38,044 nt of DNA, taken from Parcubacteria group bacterium GW2011_GWA1_40_21. GTDB lineage: Bacteria; Patescibacteriota; Minisyncoccia; Phycocordibacterales; GWA1-40-21. The stretch covers positions 1 through 38,044 of the forward strand of contig LBYO01000016.1 in NCBI GenBank assembly GCA_000996205.1, read 5' to 3'. The notes beneath the pieces were generated by a model that saw only the letters and a program-made list of their open reading frames with translations, did not search any database and was not told the origin of the DNA. Within the stretch, counting starts at the first letter, position 1. Every line of letters begins with the position of its first letter. Below, piece by piece: positions 17,397-26,811 of this stretch. The translations under genes and the position numbers were made by a program.

Positions 17397-17545
17397 ATAA
17401 ATCTCTAAGCAATTAAGCTTTACAAGGTTTACTGACTTTCCTTTGAGGACGCGCCGGTTTACGCATATTTTGCGTATTGCGGGTGTTATCCTTTGGGGAC
17501 TGTTTAACTTTGGACAATTGTCCAAAGTATTGCTTAGAGATTTAT
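17397..17545. other. inverted-repeat-bounded structured intergenic region
   Basis: Perfect 17-bp IR ATAAATCTCTAAGCAAT/ATTGCTTAGAGATTTAT; perfect 22-bp palindrome ACTTTGGACAATTGTCCAAAGT abutting the right arm; TACGCATATTTTGCGTA hairpin inside. Confidence 0.6.
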
Positions 17546-17775
17546 GTTCTCGAAGCCCGTCTTTCCGCGCTCTGTCTGCCGATTGGTTTTTCTGCAATTT
17601 TTCCAAAATTTCTTTATCAATACTAACCCTCTCTTATTGCAAAAGCAATGCGTCCTACGCAGAGTCCATCAAGTTATCAAGTTTGTAAAGCGGGATACTC
17701 ATTTCAAAAACAAAAACCCTTCGTGTTTTAAACCAGAGGGTTTTAGGTGAGTTGGAGCATGTAATTTTGGTTGAT

Positions 17776-17827
17776 AAAAATGTGTATCTTATTTCAGCGA
17801 TAGCAGAAATAAGATACACATTTTTTT
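17776..17827. terminator. bidirectional intrinsic terminator
   Basis: AAAAATGTGTATCTTATTTC-agcgatagca-GAAATAAGATACACATTTTTTT. Confidence 0.85.
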
Positions 17828-17887
17828 ACTCTATAAACTTTTCATCCAAAGGATGATCCGACTTAGGCAGAATAGACTTTATAACTT

Positions 17888-19594
17888 TCAAACTCCTTCT
17901 CCGAGGTCTATAACCCTCTCAAGCTCGCTGATTGAAGTTATACCGTTAAGAGATTTGATTATTCCGTCTTGCTTCATATCAAGAAGTCCTTGATGGGCGG
18001 TGGCTTTCTTGATTTCTCTTTCGCTCGGATTTTCTTGAATTATTTTTTCTACTGATTCGTCTATTAAAATCGCTTCAAAGATGCCGATTCTGCCTTTATA
18101 GCCCGTTTTGTTGCATTTGTCGCATCCAACAGCTTCCCAGACTGAGCTTGTTTGGAGATTTTCCAAATAATTTTTATTCTGAATGGATTGAATAATCATT
18201 TCAACCAGTTTTTTCGATTCGCCTTCAAGCGGGATTTTTTTCTTGCAATGCGGACAGAGTTTTCGGAGCAATCTTTGGGCGATGGAAATATTTATGGCGG
18301 AAGTGATGACTTTCGGGTTCACATTTAAGTCCATAAGGCGAGGGAATGAGCCAGCCGCGGTGTTGGTGTGAAGGGTGGAAAACACGAGGTGTCCGGTAAG
18401 CGCGGAATTGATGGCGATTTCGGCGGTTTCCGTGTCCCTAATTTCTCCTATCATAAGCACATCGGGGTCCTGACGAAGAGCCGACCTCAAACCGCTTAAG
18501 AATGTATATTTTTTTTCAGAATTGACTTGTGTTTGAACGATGCCCGGCAAGTGGTATTCTATCGGATCTTCAATCGTTATTATTTTAATATCGGGCGAAT
18601 GTATTTTTTTCAAAAAAGCGTAGAGGGTAGTGGTTTTTCCCGAACCCGTTGGACCTGTAGTAAGAATCATTCCATTCGGCTTTTTGATTTCGCGCGCCAG
18701 TATACTCATAAGTTTCGGTTCAATGCCCAATTCTTCCATTGGCACGGAAATTGTCTTCGGGTTCAGAATTCTCAAGACTATGGATTCATTATAGGCGCCG
18801 GGAAGCACCGATGTCCTTATTTCAATCTCGTCGCCCTGCGCTTTTATGGTGAATCTGCCGTCCTGCGCTTCGTTCTTCACATTTAATTTCAGTCCCGAAA
18901 TCAGCTTTATTCTGGAGAGAATCAGGTTGAATGTGATTAGGTTAAAATTTAAAATGTCCGTCAAGACACCATCCAAGCGGTAACGAAGCCTCACATAACT
19001 TTCTTCCGGCTCAATGTGAATGTCGGAAGCTTCCGTGGCGAGCGCGCCAGCCACGATTACTTCCAATATTTTTGAAGTGTTATAAGTTTTCTTGTCCAAA
19101 AGAAGTTCCTCGGACATTTTTTTGACATCATCCAAGTTCGCGACTTTTTTAAGAAAGTCCTCCAACTGTTCATTGGAAATTTCCAATGACATAGTTTTGT
19201 TTTCCGCGCTGTAAGACAGCTCTTTGTATCGCGAGAGGGCTTTTTCAAGGCTCGCTGTTGACCCCGCGTAAGGCATCACATCGTAGCCGTCTTCCCCGAG
19301 CTTCTTGAGAAGCAAGGCGGTCTTTTCGTTTTTCGGAGAAAGAATCACCACTTTCAATTTTTTGCCGACAGCGTCAAATGCCGCCGCTTTAGAGTCGCGC
19401 GCGACCGCTTCCGGTATGAGCCGTAACGCGTCGGTGTTAATCGGCACCGTGGCGAGATTGATATAGGGAATGCCGTATCTGCCGGATAGAAGTTCCGCTA
19501 AGTCCTCTTCTTCTTTTTTGCGAAACTCTTCAAGTTTCGCGTCTTGTTTGTCTTCGTTGAATTGAACCATAGCTTGAATGATAGCATTTTTCAT
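17888..19594 (-). CDS. pilB: type IV pilus / type II secretion ATPase (PilB/GspE)
   Basis: TGPTGSGKTTTLYAFL, GEIRDTETAEIA, TLHTNTAAG, CxxC pairs. Confidence 0.93.
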   Translation of the reverse strand: MKNAIIQAMVQFNEDKQDAKLEEFRKKEEEDLAELLSGRYGIPYINLATVPINTDALRLIPEAVARDSKAAAFDAVGKKLKVVILSPKNEKTALLLKKLGEDGYDVMPYAGSTASLEKALSRYKELSYSAENKTMSLEISNEQLEDFLKKVANLDDVKKMSEELLLDKKTYNTSKILEVIVAGALATEASDIHIEPEESYVRLRYRLDGVLTDILNFNLITFNLILSRIKLISGLKLNVKNEAQDGRFTIKAQGDEIEIRTSVLPGAYNESIVLRILNPKTISVPMEELGIEPKLMSILAREIKKPNGMILTTGPTGSGKTTTLYAFLKKIHSPDIKIITIEDPIEYHLPGIVQTQVNSEKKYTFLSGLRSALRQDPDVLMIGEIRDTETAEIAINSALTGHLVFSTLHTNTAAGSFPRLMDLNVNPKVITSAINISIAQRLLRKLCPHCKKKIPLEGESKKLVEMIIQSIQNKNYLENLQTSSVWEAVGCDKCNKTGYKGRIGIFEAILIDESVEKIIQENPSEREIKKATAHQGLLDMKQDGIIKSLNGITSISELERVIDLGEGV

Positions 19595-19705
19595 CGCATA
19601 TTTATCAGCTTGACAATGTTCTTGTATTGTGATAGTCTTGTTGCAGAAAAAACAGAAATTTAATTCTATAAATTCCGTAAAAATTTTCAGAAAAGGAGAG
19701 GAAAA

Positions 19706-19894
19706 ATGGAAATAAGATTTATTGTGTTTATTGTGGGTGTGGTTTTTGTACTCGTTTCGGTTTTCTTTACCGTGCCGAAATCCAGGAAATCAGCACTGCA
19801 AAAAACTAACACAATTATTATTGTGGCTACCGCGTGCGTGCTTTTGGTACTTAATTTTATTGTTTTTTTTCTTTTAGGAGGAGTCGCAAAATGA
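19706..19894 (+). CDS. small membrane protein
   Basis: 62 aa, two hydrophobic segments, SD AAAGGAGAGG; stop overlaps the next start (ATGA). Confidence 0.7.
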   Translation: MEIRFIVFIVGVVFVLVSVFFTVPKSRKSALQKTNTIIIVATACVLLVLNFIVFFLLGGVAK

Positions 19895-20361
19895 AGACAA
19901 AGAACTTTGTAATTTTGGGATTGCTAGTAATCGGTGTTTTGGTCGGAAACGGTTGCGCTTCAATGAGAGAAGGGGAAGGCTATTTTGAAGCCTATACTCC
20001 CGTGTTAGGTCAAGGGGCGTCCAATAGTCATTTCATATTTGATAATCGGTCTCATAATATTCTGGAGATAGTTATCAATGGAAAAACATTGGTATGGCAT
20101 AAGACGAACAAACCAAGACAAGTTGGTCCATGGGGAACATTCCGTATCAGTCTTGGTACGGCGTTTACCGGTGGAAGCTGCTCAATAATCGTGCGTATGT
20201 GGGATCCTTCTCATTCGCGTGTAGTTTATTCAAGTTCTCAAGGTTTCCCTCTTTATACCAGAGGAGGAGACATAACGACAACTTGGACTTTTTGGCCAAG
20301 AAAAGATCGTTGGGAAACCGTTTATGGTTACGGAGGGTTCGGTGGTTTTGGTTACTGGTAG
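19891..20361 (+). CDS. putative lipoprotein
   Basis: Signal plus lipobox-like VGNGC; SD TAGGAGG. Confidence 0.75.
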   Translation: MKTKNFVILGLLVIGVLVGNGCASMREGEGYFEAYTPVLGQGASNSHFIFDNRSHNILEIVINGKTLVWHKTNKPRQVGPWGTFRISLGTAFTGGSCSIIVRMWDPSHSRVVYSSSQGFPLYTRGGDITTTWTFWPRKDRWETVYGYGGFGGFGYW

Positions 20362-20371
20362 GTATTTCGGA

Positions 20372-20417
20372 GACCCAGATTCTAAATAAGAAATATTTAG
20401 AATCTGGGTCTTTTTTT
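20372..20417 (+). terminator. intrinsic terminator
   Basis: 17-bp perfect stem GACCCAGATTCTAAATA/TATTTAGAATCTGGGTC plus TTTTTTT. Confidence 0.9.
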
Positions 20418-20433
20418 ATGCTAAAATCAATCT

Positions 20434-20868
20434 ATGAAAATTATTAGCAAAAGTTTGAAGGAGACGGAAAAAGTCGCCAAAGAGTTTTTGGCGAAAATAA
20501 TTGTGAAAAATGAAAACGGAGCGAGTATCGTCGGTCTTTACGGCGATTTAGGTTCGGGCAAGACGGCTTTCACGCAAGAAGCGGCGAAGTGTCTGGGGGT
20601 GAAAGAAACCGTGACAAGTCCGACTTTTGTCATTGAGAAAATTTACAAACTGGACCATCAAAATTTTGACCACCTTATTCACATTGACGCCTATCGTCTG
20701 GGAAGCGGCAACGAGCTTCTTAATCTCGGCTGGGAAGAAATAGCAAAAAATCCGAAAAATATTATTTTCATAGAATGGCCCGAGAAAGTCGCTGAAATTT
20801 TGCCGGAAGATATTAAAAAAATTCAGCTCACTTTTGTTGATGAGAACACGAGGGAAATTAGGTTATAA
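20434..20868 (+). CDS. tsaE: tRNA threonylcarbamoyladenosine biosynthesis ATPase TsaE
   Basis: GLYGDLGSGKTAFTQ, TSPTFVIE, HIDAYRL, IIFIEWPEK. Confidence 0.95.
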   Translation: MKIISKSLKETEKVAKEFLAKIIVKNENGASIVGLYGDLGSGKTAFTQEAAKCLGVKETVTSPTFVIEKIYKLDHQNFDHLIHIDAYRLGSGNELLNLGWEEIAKNPKNIIFIEWPEKVAEILPEDIKKIQLTFVDENTREIRL

Positions 20869-20877
20869 CAAAAACCC

Positions 20878-20928
20878 AACTTGGAAACCCAACTTGGAAA
20901 CTGAGTTTCCAAGTTGGGTTTCCAAGTT
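20878..20928. repeat. perfect 24-bp hairpin with 3-nt loop built from a tandem 13-mer
   Basis: AACTTGGAAACCCAACTTGGAAAC-TGA-GTTTCCAAGTTGGGTTTCCAAGTT. Confidence 0.9.
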
Positions 20929-21019
20929 TAAACACGATTGCAATGTATAAATTAATTTGTTATTTTAAATAAAATTGTTCTTATTAAACTGAATCAATCT
21001 TTTTGAGAGGGGGATTAAA

Positions 21020-21382
21020 ATGGGTATTATGCCGTCTAGTGTGGTCGTTGTGATTTTAAGTCTGTTGGGGGAGGGAAAAACTTTTTCTTCAGACAAGAAT
21101 TTTTTGTATGAAAAGTTTTTTGATCTGTCAAAAACCTTTCCGTCGCTTTTTCAAGATTTTATTTTTGATGAAAGTAAAATATATCCCAAATGCGAAATAA
21201 TAGATTTTGCCATAGATAGAATTACGGGGTTTGGCATGGTGGAGTGGAAAAACCTAGGAGATGACTACATTATTTTGCCCGCTATGATTAAAAGAGGGAA
21301 AGAGTTAATGGCGGTATTCAGCGCGGCGGGAAGAATCCAGTTAAGCAAAGCGGCGGAAAAGTTTAAGGAGATGGACAGGTAA
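21020..21382 (+). CDS. hypothetical protein
   Basis: SD GAGAGGGGG, own terminator downstream. Confidence 0.65.
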   Translation: MGIMPSSVVVVILSLLGEGKTFSSDKNFLYEKFFDLSKTFPSLFQDFIFDESKIYPKCEIIDFAIDRITGFGMVEWKNLGDDYIILPAMIKRGKELMAVFSAAGRIQLSKAAEKFKEMDR

Positions 21383-21446
21383 TCACTACGCGGAAAAATG
21401 TGGCTGTGGAGAATGAGGAGGCTTTTAATAAGAGATAAAATTTGTC

Positions 21447-21489
21447 AAAAGGCAGATTTGGTTATCAAACCGTCTGCCTTTTTGTTTTT
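21447..21489 (+). terminator. intrinsic terminator
   Basis: AAAAGGCAGA...TCTGCCTTTTTG. Confidence 0.8.
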
Positions 21490-21505
21490 ATGCTAAAATT
21501 CAAGT

Positions 21506-23926
21506 ATGGAAAAAACCGCAAAAGAAGATAAGAAAAAACTGGTATTACTGGACGCTCACGCCATCATTCATCGCGCTTATCACGCCCTGCCAGCGGATTT
21601 TGTGTCCAGCAAGGGCGAGCCTACCGGCGCGCTTTACGGACTTTCGGCAATGCTTTTGAAAATTATTAAAGATTTGAAGCCAGACTACCTCATCGCTTGC
21701 TACGATTTGCCTAAGCCCACCCACAGGCACGAGGCGTATAAGGAATACAAAGCGGGAAGAACTAAAGCTGAACCAGAGCTTATATCGCAGTTAAAACGCT
21801 CCAGAGATATTTTTGAAGCTTTTTCTATTCCGATTTACGATAAAGAGGGATTTGAGGCGGACGATATTATCGGCACGGCGGTAGAGAAACTTAAAGACGA
21901 TAAAAATACGGACATAATCATCGCTTCGGGTGATATGGACACGCTCCAGCTCGTTAAAGATAAAAAGGTCCAAGTCTATACTTTGAAAAAAGGGATAAAC
22001 GACACAATTATTTATGATGAGAAAGCGGTGCGGGACAGGTTTGGTTTTGATCCGGAACTCTTGGTTGATTACAAAGGTCTTCGGGGCGATCCTTCCGACA
22101 ACATCATCGGCATCAAAGGTATTGGAGAAAAAACCGCCACTCTGCTTATCCAAAAATTTGGAACGATTGAAAATATTTACAAAGCTCTCAAGAAGGACAA
22201 AGAGTCTTTCAAAAAAGCCGGTTTTAAAGACCGCATTATCGGACTTTTGGAAGAAGGAGAGGAAGAAGCCAACTTTTCAAAAATTTTGGGGACGATAAGA
22301 CGCGATGCGCCGATAGAATTTGTCTTGCCGGCTAAAAACTGGAGCGAATCGGTGGATTCTGAAAAAATAGAACGGCTTTGGAACGAGCTTGATTTCAGAA
22401 CTCTCGGCGCGCGGCTGAAAGACACGCTGTCGGGTTTTTCGGAAAAAGATGCGCCTGCGCGGGGAAATAAAGATGAAAGCGATAATGCCGATGCGGTGAT
22501 GTCGCCAGAAATTCCAGTAAACGAAATGAAAGAAGTTTCTGTCGCTCTTTGGCTTTTGAATTCAAACATAACGAATCCAGAGCTGGAAGATATTTTAAAT
22601 TATACCAACAAGAAATCTTTTGCCGAGGCGAAGAAAATCATATTGAGCGAAGTGGAAAAACAAGGGCTTGGAAAGGTATTGGAAGAAATAGAAAAGCCGA
22701 TAATCCCAATTATTTCACAAATGGGAACAAGAGGAGTGAGAATAGATGTTCCGAGACTAAAAAGACTTTCGGTGGAATATCACAAAGAGCTGGATATTCT
22801 TTTGGAAAAGATCACAGGCTATTCCGGAGAAAAATTCAATGTGAACTCGCCAAAACAGCTGGGGGAAACTCTTTTTGTGAAAATGGGGCTTAAGACGAAA
22901 AATCACAAAAAAACAGGTGGTGGCGCGCTTTCCACCAAAGAGTCGGAGCTGGAAAAGATGCGCGATCTTCACCCGATAATTCCGCTTATTCTTGAATATC
23001 GCGAATTGCAAAAACTGCTGACGACTTATATTGACAATATTCCCGCAATGCTCGCCGAGGATGGCAGACTTCACACCAGCTTCTTGCAGGCTGGGACGAC
23101 GACAGGCAGGATGTCATCGCAAAATCCGAATTTACAGAATATACCGAACAAATCGGAATTGGGTAGAAACATAAGAAAATCTTTTGTTGCCGATAAAGGC
23201 TTCAAGCTAGTCGCTTTTGATTATTCGCAAATGGAGCTCCGCATAGCCGCTTTTCTCTCGGGTGATGAAAAGCTGGTTGAGATATTCAGAAAGGGAGAGG
23301 ATGTTCACACCGCGGTCGCTTCGGAAGTTTTCGGGGTGTCTTTTGACAATGTGGACAAAGAAATGAGAAGACAGGCGAAAGTGATAAACTTTGGCATAAT
23401 TTACGGAATGGGGATAAATGCTTTGAGACAGAATCTTGGGACTGACCGCGAAAGCGCGCATAAATTTTACAATGAATATTTCAATAAATTCTCCGGACTC
23501 GCCGAATATTTGGAAAAAGTAAAAAATGAAACTTATAAAAAAGGATACACGGAAACTTTTTTCGGCAGAAGGAGATATTTTGAAGGGCTTAACTCGCCAT
23601 TGCCGTACATTCGCGCCTCGGCGGAGAGAATGGCGATAAACGCGCCGATTCAAGGCACAGGGGCGGATATTGTGAAATTGGCTATGTCTAAAGTTGACGA
23701 ATATTTAAGCGAGAATAATCTCAAAGAAGATGCGCGACTGCTTCTCCAAGTCCATGACGAATTGCTTTTTGAAATCAAAGACAGTCTGGTGAAAAAAGTA
23801 TCGCTGGAAATTAAAAAAATAATGGAGGGCGTGATTTCTCCGAAAGAAATGAGGGGTATTGTCTGCATGGTTGATGTGTCGGCGGGGGATAATTGGGGAG
23901 AGATGGTTCGCTTCGCTCAATCTTAA
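21506..23926 (+). CDS. polA: DNA polymerase I
   Basis: 5' nuclease domain and polymerase motifs (TTGRMSSQNPNLQNIP, FDYSQMELRIAA, RRQAKVINFGIIYGM, LLQVHDELLFE). Confidence 0.97.
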   Translation: MEKTAKEDKKKLVLLDAHAIIHRAYHALPADFVSSKGEPTGALYGLSAMLLKIIKDLKPDYLIACYDLPKPTHRHEAYKEYKAGRTKAEPELISQLKRSRDIFEAFSIPIYDKEGFEADDIIGTAVEKLKDDKNTDIIIASGDMDTLQLVKDKKVQVYTLKKGINDTIIYDEKAVRDRFGFDPELLVDYKGLRGDPSDNIIGIKGIGEKTATLLIQKFGTIENIYKALKKDKESFKKAGFKDRIIGLLEEGEEEANFSKILGTIRRDAPIEFVLPAKNWSESVDSEKIERLWNELDFRTLGARLKDTLSGFSEKDAPARGNKDESDNADAVMSPEIPVNEMKEVSVALWLLNSNITNPELEDILNYTNKKSFAEAKKIILSEVEKQGLGKVLEEIEKPIIPIISQMGTRGVRIDVPRLKRLSVEYHKELDILLEKITGYSGEKFNVNSPKQLGETLFVKMGLKTKNHKKTGGGALSTKESELEKMRDLHPIIPLILEYRELQKLLTTYIDNIPAMLAEDGRLHTSFLQAGTTTGRMSSQNPNLQNIPNKSELGRNIRKSFVADKGFKLVAFDYSQMELRIAAFLSGDEKLVEIFRKGEDVHTAVASEVFGVSFDNVDKEMRRQAKVINFGIIYGMGINALRQNLGTDRESAHKFYNEYFNKFSGLAEYLEKVKNETYKKGYTETFFGRRRYFEGLNSPLPYIRASAERMAINAPIQGTGADIVKLAMSKVDEYLSENNLKEDARLLLQVHDELLFEIKDSLVKKVSLEIKKIMEGVISPKEMRGIVCMVDVSAGDNWGEMVRFAQS

Positions 23927-23964
23927 AAATTAAATCTCAAATCTAAAAAATTAACGGAAATTTT

Positions 23965-24696
23965 ATGTTTTATTTTTTATACGGAGAAGACAAAGAGAAA
24001 GCGAGGGGAAAAGCTCATGAGCTTTTGGACAGCTTGGTCAAAAAGAGACCGAAAGCGTCATTTTTCAAGGTTGACGGTGAGAATTTTAATCTCGGTAAAT
24101 TGGAAGAATTTATCGGCGGGCAGGGACTTTTTGATAATAAACAGATAGTTTTTCTGGATAATATTCTGGAAGATAAAGAAATTAAGGAGGAGGTTTTGGA
24201 CAAGATAAAAGAGATCAAAGAATCTCCGAACGCTTTTGTCTTTCTTGAGAAAAAGGCCGATAAGGCGACATTGGGGAAGATGGAGAAATCGGCGGAGAAA
24301 GTTCAAGAATTTAAAGCGGCGGGGAATGTCGGATTTGCGGGAAAGTCAGTAGATAAGTTTGATGTTTTCTTTTTAACGGATGTCTTTGGACGAAGAGATA
24401 AGAAAAATCTCTGGGCTCTTTATCAAGGGGCGCTTTCTCAGAATGTCTCACCGGAAGAAATTAACGGCATATTGTTTTGGCAGTTGAAGAGTATGATTGT
24501 TGCCAGATTGTCAAAAGACGCCAACGAGTCCGGATTAAAACCTTATGTTTTTCAGAAATCGAAAAGTTTCGCCCAAAATTACAGCGAAGAAGAAATGAAA
24601 AAAATGTCCTCCGCGCTTGTTTCCATTTACCATGATTCCAGAAGGGGAATTCACGATTTTGACATCGCGTTGGAGAGATTTATTTTAAGCATTTGA
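23965..24696 (+). CDS. holA: DNA polymerase III delta subunit, short form
   Basis: FYFLYGEDKEKARGKA...KQIVFLDNIL...FWQLKSMIVAR...FDIALERFIL. Confidence 0.85.
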   Translation: MFYFLYGEDKEKARGKAHELLDSLVKKRPKASFFKVDGENFNLGKLEEFIGGQGLFDNKQIVFLDNILEDKEIKEEVLDKIKEIKESPNAFVFLEKKADKATLGKMEKSAEKVQEFKAAGNVGFAGKSVDKFDVFFLTDVFGRRDKKNLWALYQGALSQNVSPEEINGILFWQLKSMIVARLSKDANESGLKPYVFQKSKSFAQNYSEEEMKKMSSALVSIYHDSRRGIHDFDIALERFILSI

Positions 24697-24751
24697 TTTT
24701 AGAACACCTAGTAAAATCCACCCTTTCATTTTTTCAGTTTAAATGTACTTT

Positions 24752-24852
24752 GAATTACGAAATGCAAAAATTTATGGTCTGGTCGAGCAAAAACATTTAA
24801 AAACGAGCAGATTTTGCGACCCGAGGACCTAAATTTTTGCATTTCGTAATTC
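24752..24852. repeat. family A long-hairpin element, copy 2 (inverted relative to copies 1 and 3)
   Basis: GAATTACGAAATGCAAAAATTTATGGTCTGG...CCTAAATTTTTGCATTTCGTAATTC. Confidence 0.9.
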
Positions 24853-24908
24853 ATAGGTATTATTTGTCCAGATTATTTTTTTATTTGTTTTTTTGAAAGG
24901 AGGAAAGA

Positions 24909-25142
24909 ATGCCTAACTATACTTTGTTGATAAAGGTTGGGGATGGCGTGAATTCATTTTACGAATGTGAAATGAAGAACGGAAGGGGAATAAAAATTTT
25001 ACTGGAAGGAGAAACTATTTTAAAAGATAAAAAAGAAGTTCTCGGCTGGATAGAAAAGAATTTACCACCCCTCTACATTGATCAGCTTAATAAGAGCAAG
25101 ATTAATGTTGATAAAGTAAAAGAAGAGATGAAAAAATATTGA
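24909..25142 (+). CDS. hypothetical protein
   Basis: Strong SD GAAAGGAGG, own terminator. Confidence 0.7.
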   Translation: MPNYTLLIKVGDGVNSFYECEMKNGRGIKILLEGETILKDKKEVLGWIEKNLPPLYIDQLNKSKINVDKVKEEMKKY

Positions 25143-25166
25143 TTTCTTGTCTGCGTTAAAAGTATT

Positions 25167-25202
25167 AAAAAGCCACCAATTGAATTACTTGGTGGCTTTT
25201 GA
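25167..25202 (+). terminator. intrinsic terminator
   Basis: AAAAAGCCACCAA...TTGGTGGCTTTT. Confidence 0.85.
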
Positions 25203-25247
25203 TTAGGATTTAGGATTACTTCCTAATGTTCTAAACAACCATCATAG

Positions 25248-25886
25248 CTAAATGTCCAGCTGTGGGGGCGCTAAAGGACCAGGTGTTGGCGTATACTTGC
25301 TCAGACCTAGGGAACGGCACACGGCAACGATTGGCGCAATGTCCTCTTCCTTTCCGCCGTAGCGGCTCTCCCACCTCAACTTCACGCGGGAAGGTTGCGC
25401 TCCTGCTTCTTCTTGACATATTGGCGCTCCTTGCCACGGCTGGAAGATAATTTTGCAATATGCGGGATTATCATGTTTTCTGTTGTCGTAGCAATCCTTG
25501 TAAAAGTAAAGGCCGCCGCGATAACCCTTCCGAAGAAAACCAACAACGACACTCTTGGCGAGTTCAAGAGTTATAATATCCGCATCGTAGCCCGCCTCGT
25601 TGAAGCTGATGAAGCCGGGTAACTTCTGCTCCACCATAATCGCGAAGATATTAGGTCTCTCGCGTTCATCCTTGCCGCCGTCGTATCCACCGATGATTGT
25701 TGGATGGATACTGTGGAAACGCTGGAGTGTAAAGCCGGTATTTTCCTCAACTTGCCCAGAGGCAACCATGGAACTGGGAGCGCGAAGCGCGCCATCTACC
25801 CAAGACCAACTCGAGGGAACAGCTTCAACAATCCTTGCCATGACCCCTTGATCGTCGGGGATCTCAAAGAACAATTCACCTTTCAT
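25248..25886 (-). CDS. hypothetical protein
   Basis: 212-aa ORF with SD AAAGGAGGTTTATTATG; visibly higher GC than neighbours. Confidence 0.7.
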   Translation of the reverse strand: MKGELFFEIPDDQGVMARIVEAVPSSWSWVDGALRAPSSMVASGQVEENTGFTLQRFHSIHPTIIGGYDGGKDERERPNIFAIMVEQKLPGFISFNEAGYDADIITLELAKSVVVGFLRKGYRGGLYFYKDCYDNRKHDNPAYCKIIFQPWQGAPICQEEAGAQPSRVKLRWESRYGGKEEDIAPIVAVCRSLGLSKYTPTPGPLAPPQLDI

Positions 25887-26021
25887 AATAAACCTCCTTT
25901 ATCGGTTGAAAATTTATGATTACTGACTCATAGTCAGCCTAATTACTAAAATTACACTAGCGGAAACGCCAATAAAAATCAAGGACTCGACGATCAGACT
26001 TAACAATCAAAAGATATAATC

Positions 26022-26161
26022 ACTTTGAATTACCAAACCACATATATTCTTACACCATCACTGCGAGCGAAGCGCGGAAGTCTATGATCATGCGCGACAA
26101 ACTCTGGATTGCCGCGTCGGAATACCGACTCGCAAAGACGGAAAACGGGGGTTTGTAATTC
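26022..26161. repeat. family B palindromic element, copy 2
   Basis: ACTTTGAATTACCAAACC...GGGTTTGTAATTC with the same interior as 661-808. Confidence 0.85.
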
Positions 26162-26247
26162 AGGGTTTTTAAGTTGAATTTTTTCTAATTCGTGTTATAT
26201 TTTGCAGACTGCAATAAAGTTGTTGCAATTTTTCTTTGGAGAAGCGC

Positions 26248-26320
26248 GCGCCCATAGCTCAGTCGGTAGAGCAGTTGCCTTTTAAGCAAATGGTCGTAGG
26301 TTCGATTCCTACTGGGCGCA
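26248..26320 (+). tRNA. tRNA-Lys (anticodon UUU)
   Basis: GCGCCCA acceptor pairs TGGGCGC; loop CTTTTAA; T-arm GTAGGTTCGATTCCTAC. Confidence 0.95.
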
Positions 26321-26354
26321 CAATTTGACACCATTCTAATACTAATTTTTGAGC

Positions 26355-26759
26355 TTATAGAGGCAAATCTATGGCGAAGATTCCGGCACCTGAAAGAAAT
26401 AGGGAAAGGGATATGGCGAAGATGAGAAGATAGAAAATCACATCTCTTTTGAGCAGTGTTTCCTCGCGGTACTCCGCGTAAAATTCGCCGAAAGTTATTA
26501 TTGAAAATACTAACGCCATAATTTGGGTCAAAAAGCCGGCGATTAAGAAAAAACCGCCAACTATTTCAAAAAGTCCCATCAGGATTACGAATACTGTTGC
26601 TGGTTTTAGGTGAACAGTTTCAAAAAACGCGTGCCACCTTTTCTTTTCCGAAGTTAGTTCAATGTAGCCGAGATTGATAAAAATCAAACCCAAAACGACT
26701 CTCAAAATCAATGGAGCCAAAAGACTGAAAGTTAAAAGGCTTGGGAATGTGTTTAACAT
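26355..26759 (-). CDS. DoxX-family membrane protein
   Basis: LRVVLGLIFINLGYIEL...GLFEIVGGFFLIAGFLTQIMAL. Confidence 0.85.
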   Translation of the reverse strand: MLNTFPSLLTFSLLAPLILRVVLGLIFINLGYIELTSEKKRWHAFFETVHLKPATVFVILMGLFEIVGGFFLIAGFLTQIMALVFSIITFGEFYAEYREETLLKRDVIFYLLIFAISLSLFLSGAGIFAIDLPL

Positions 26760-26811
26760 AGCAGTATTATATTACATATATTGATAATGACAAAAAAGAG
26801 GTGATTAAATA

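Noticed and set aside
17379-17688. ORFs 17379-17606 (-) and 17443-17688 (+)
   Set aside because: Overlapping, low-complexity or Arg/Cys-rich translations, no SD, lie across strong inverted repeats.
17300-17755. tmRNA or RNase P RNA
   Set aside because: No tRNA-like 3' domain or tag-peptide reading frame; GGAAAGTC on the minus strand lacks the rest of the RNase P conserved regions. Left as unassigned structured region.
25262-25919. Plus-strand ORFs opposite 25248-25886 (25262, 25395, 25600, 25704)
   Set aside because: The minus-strand ORF is longer and has a perfect SD; plus-strand ORFs lack SDs.
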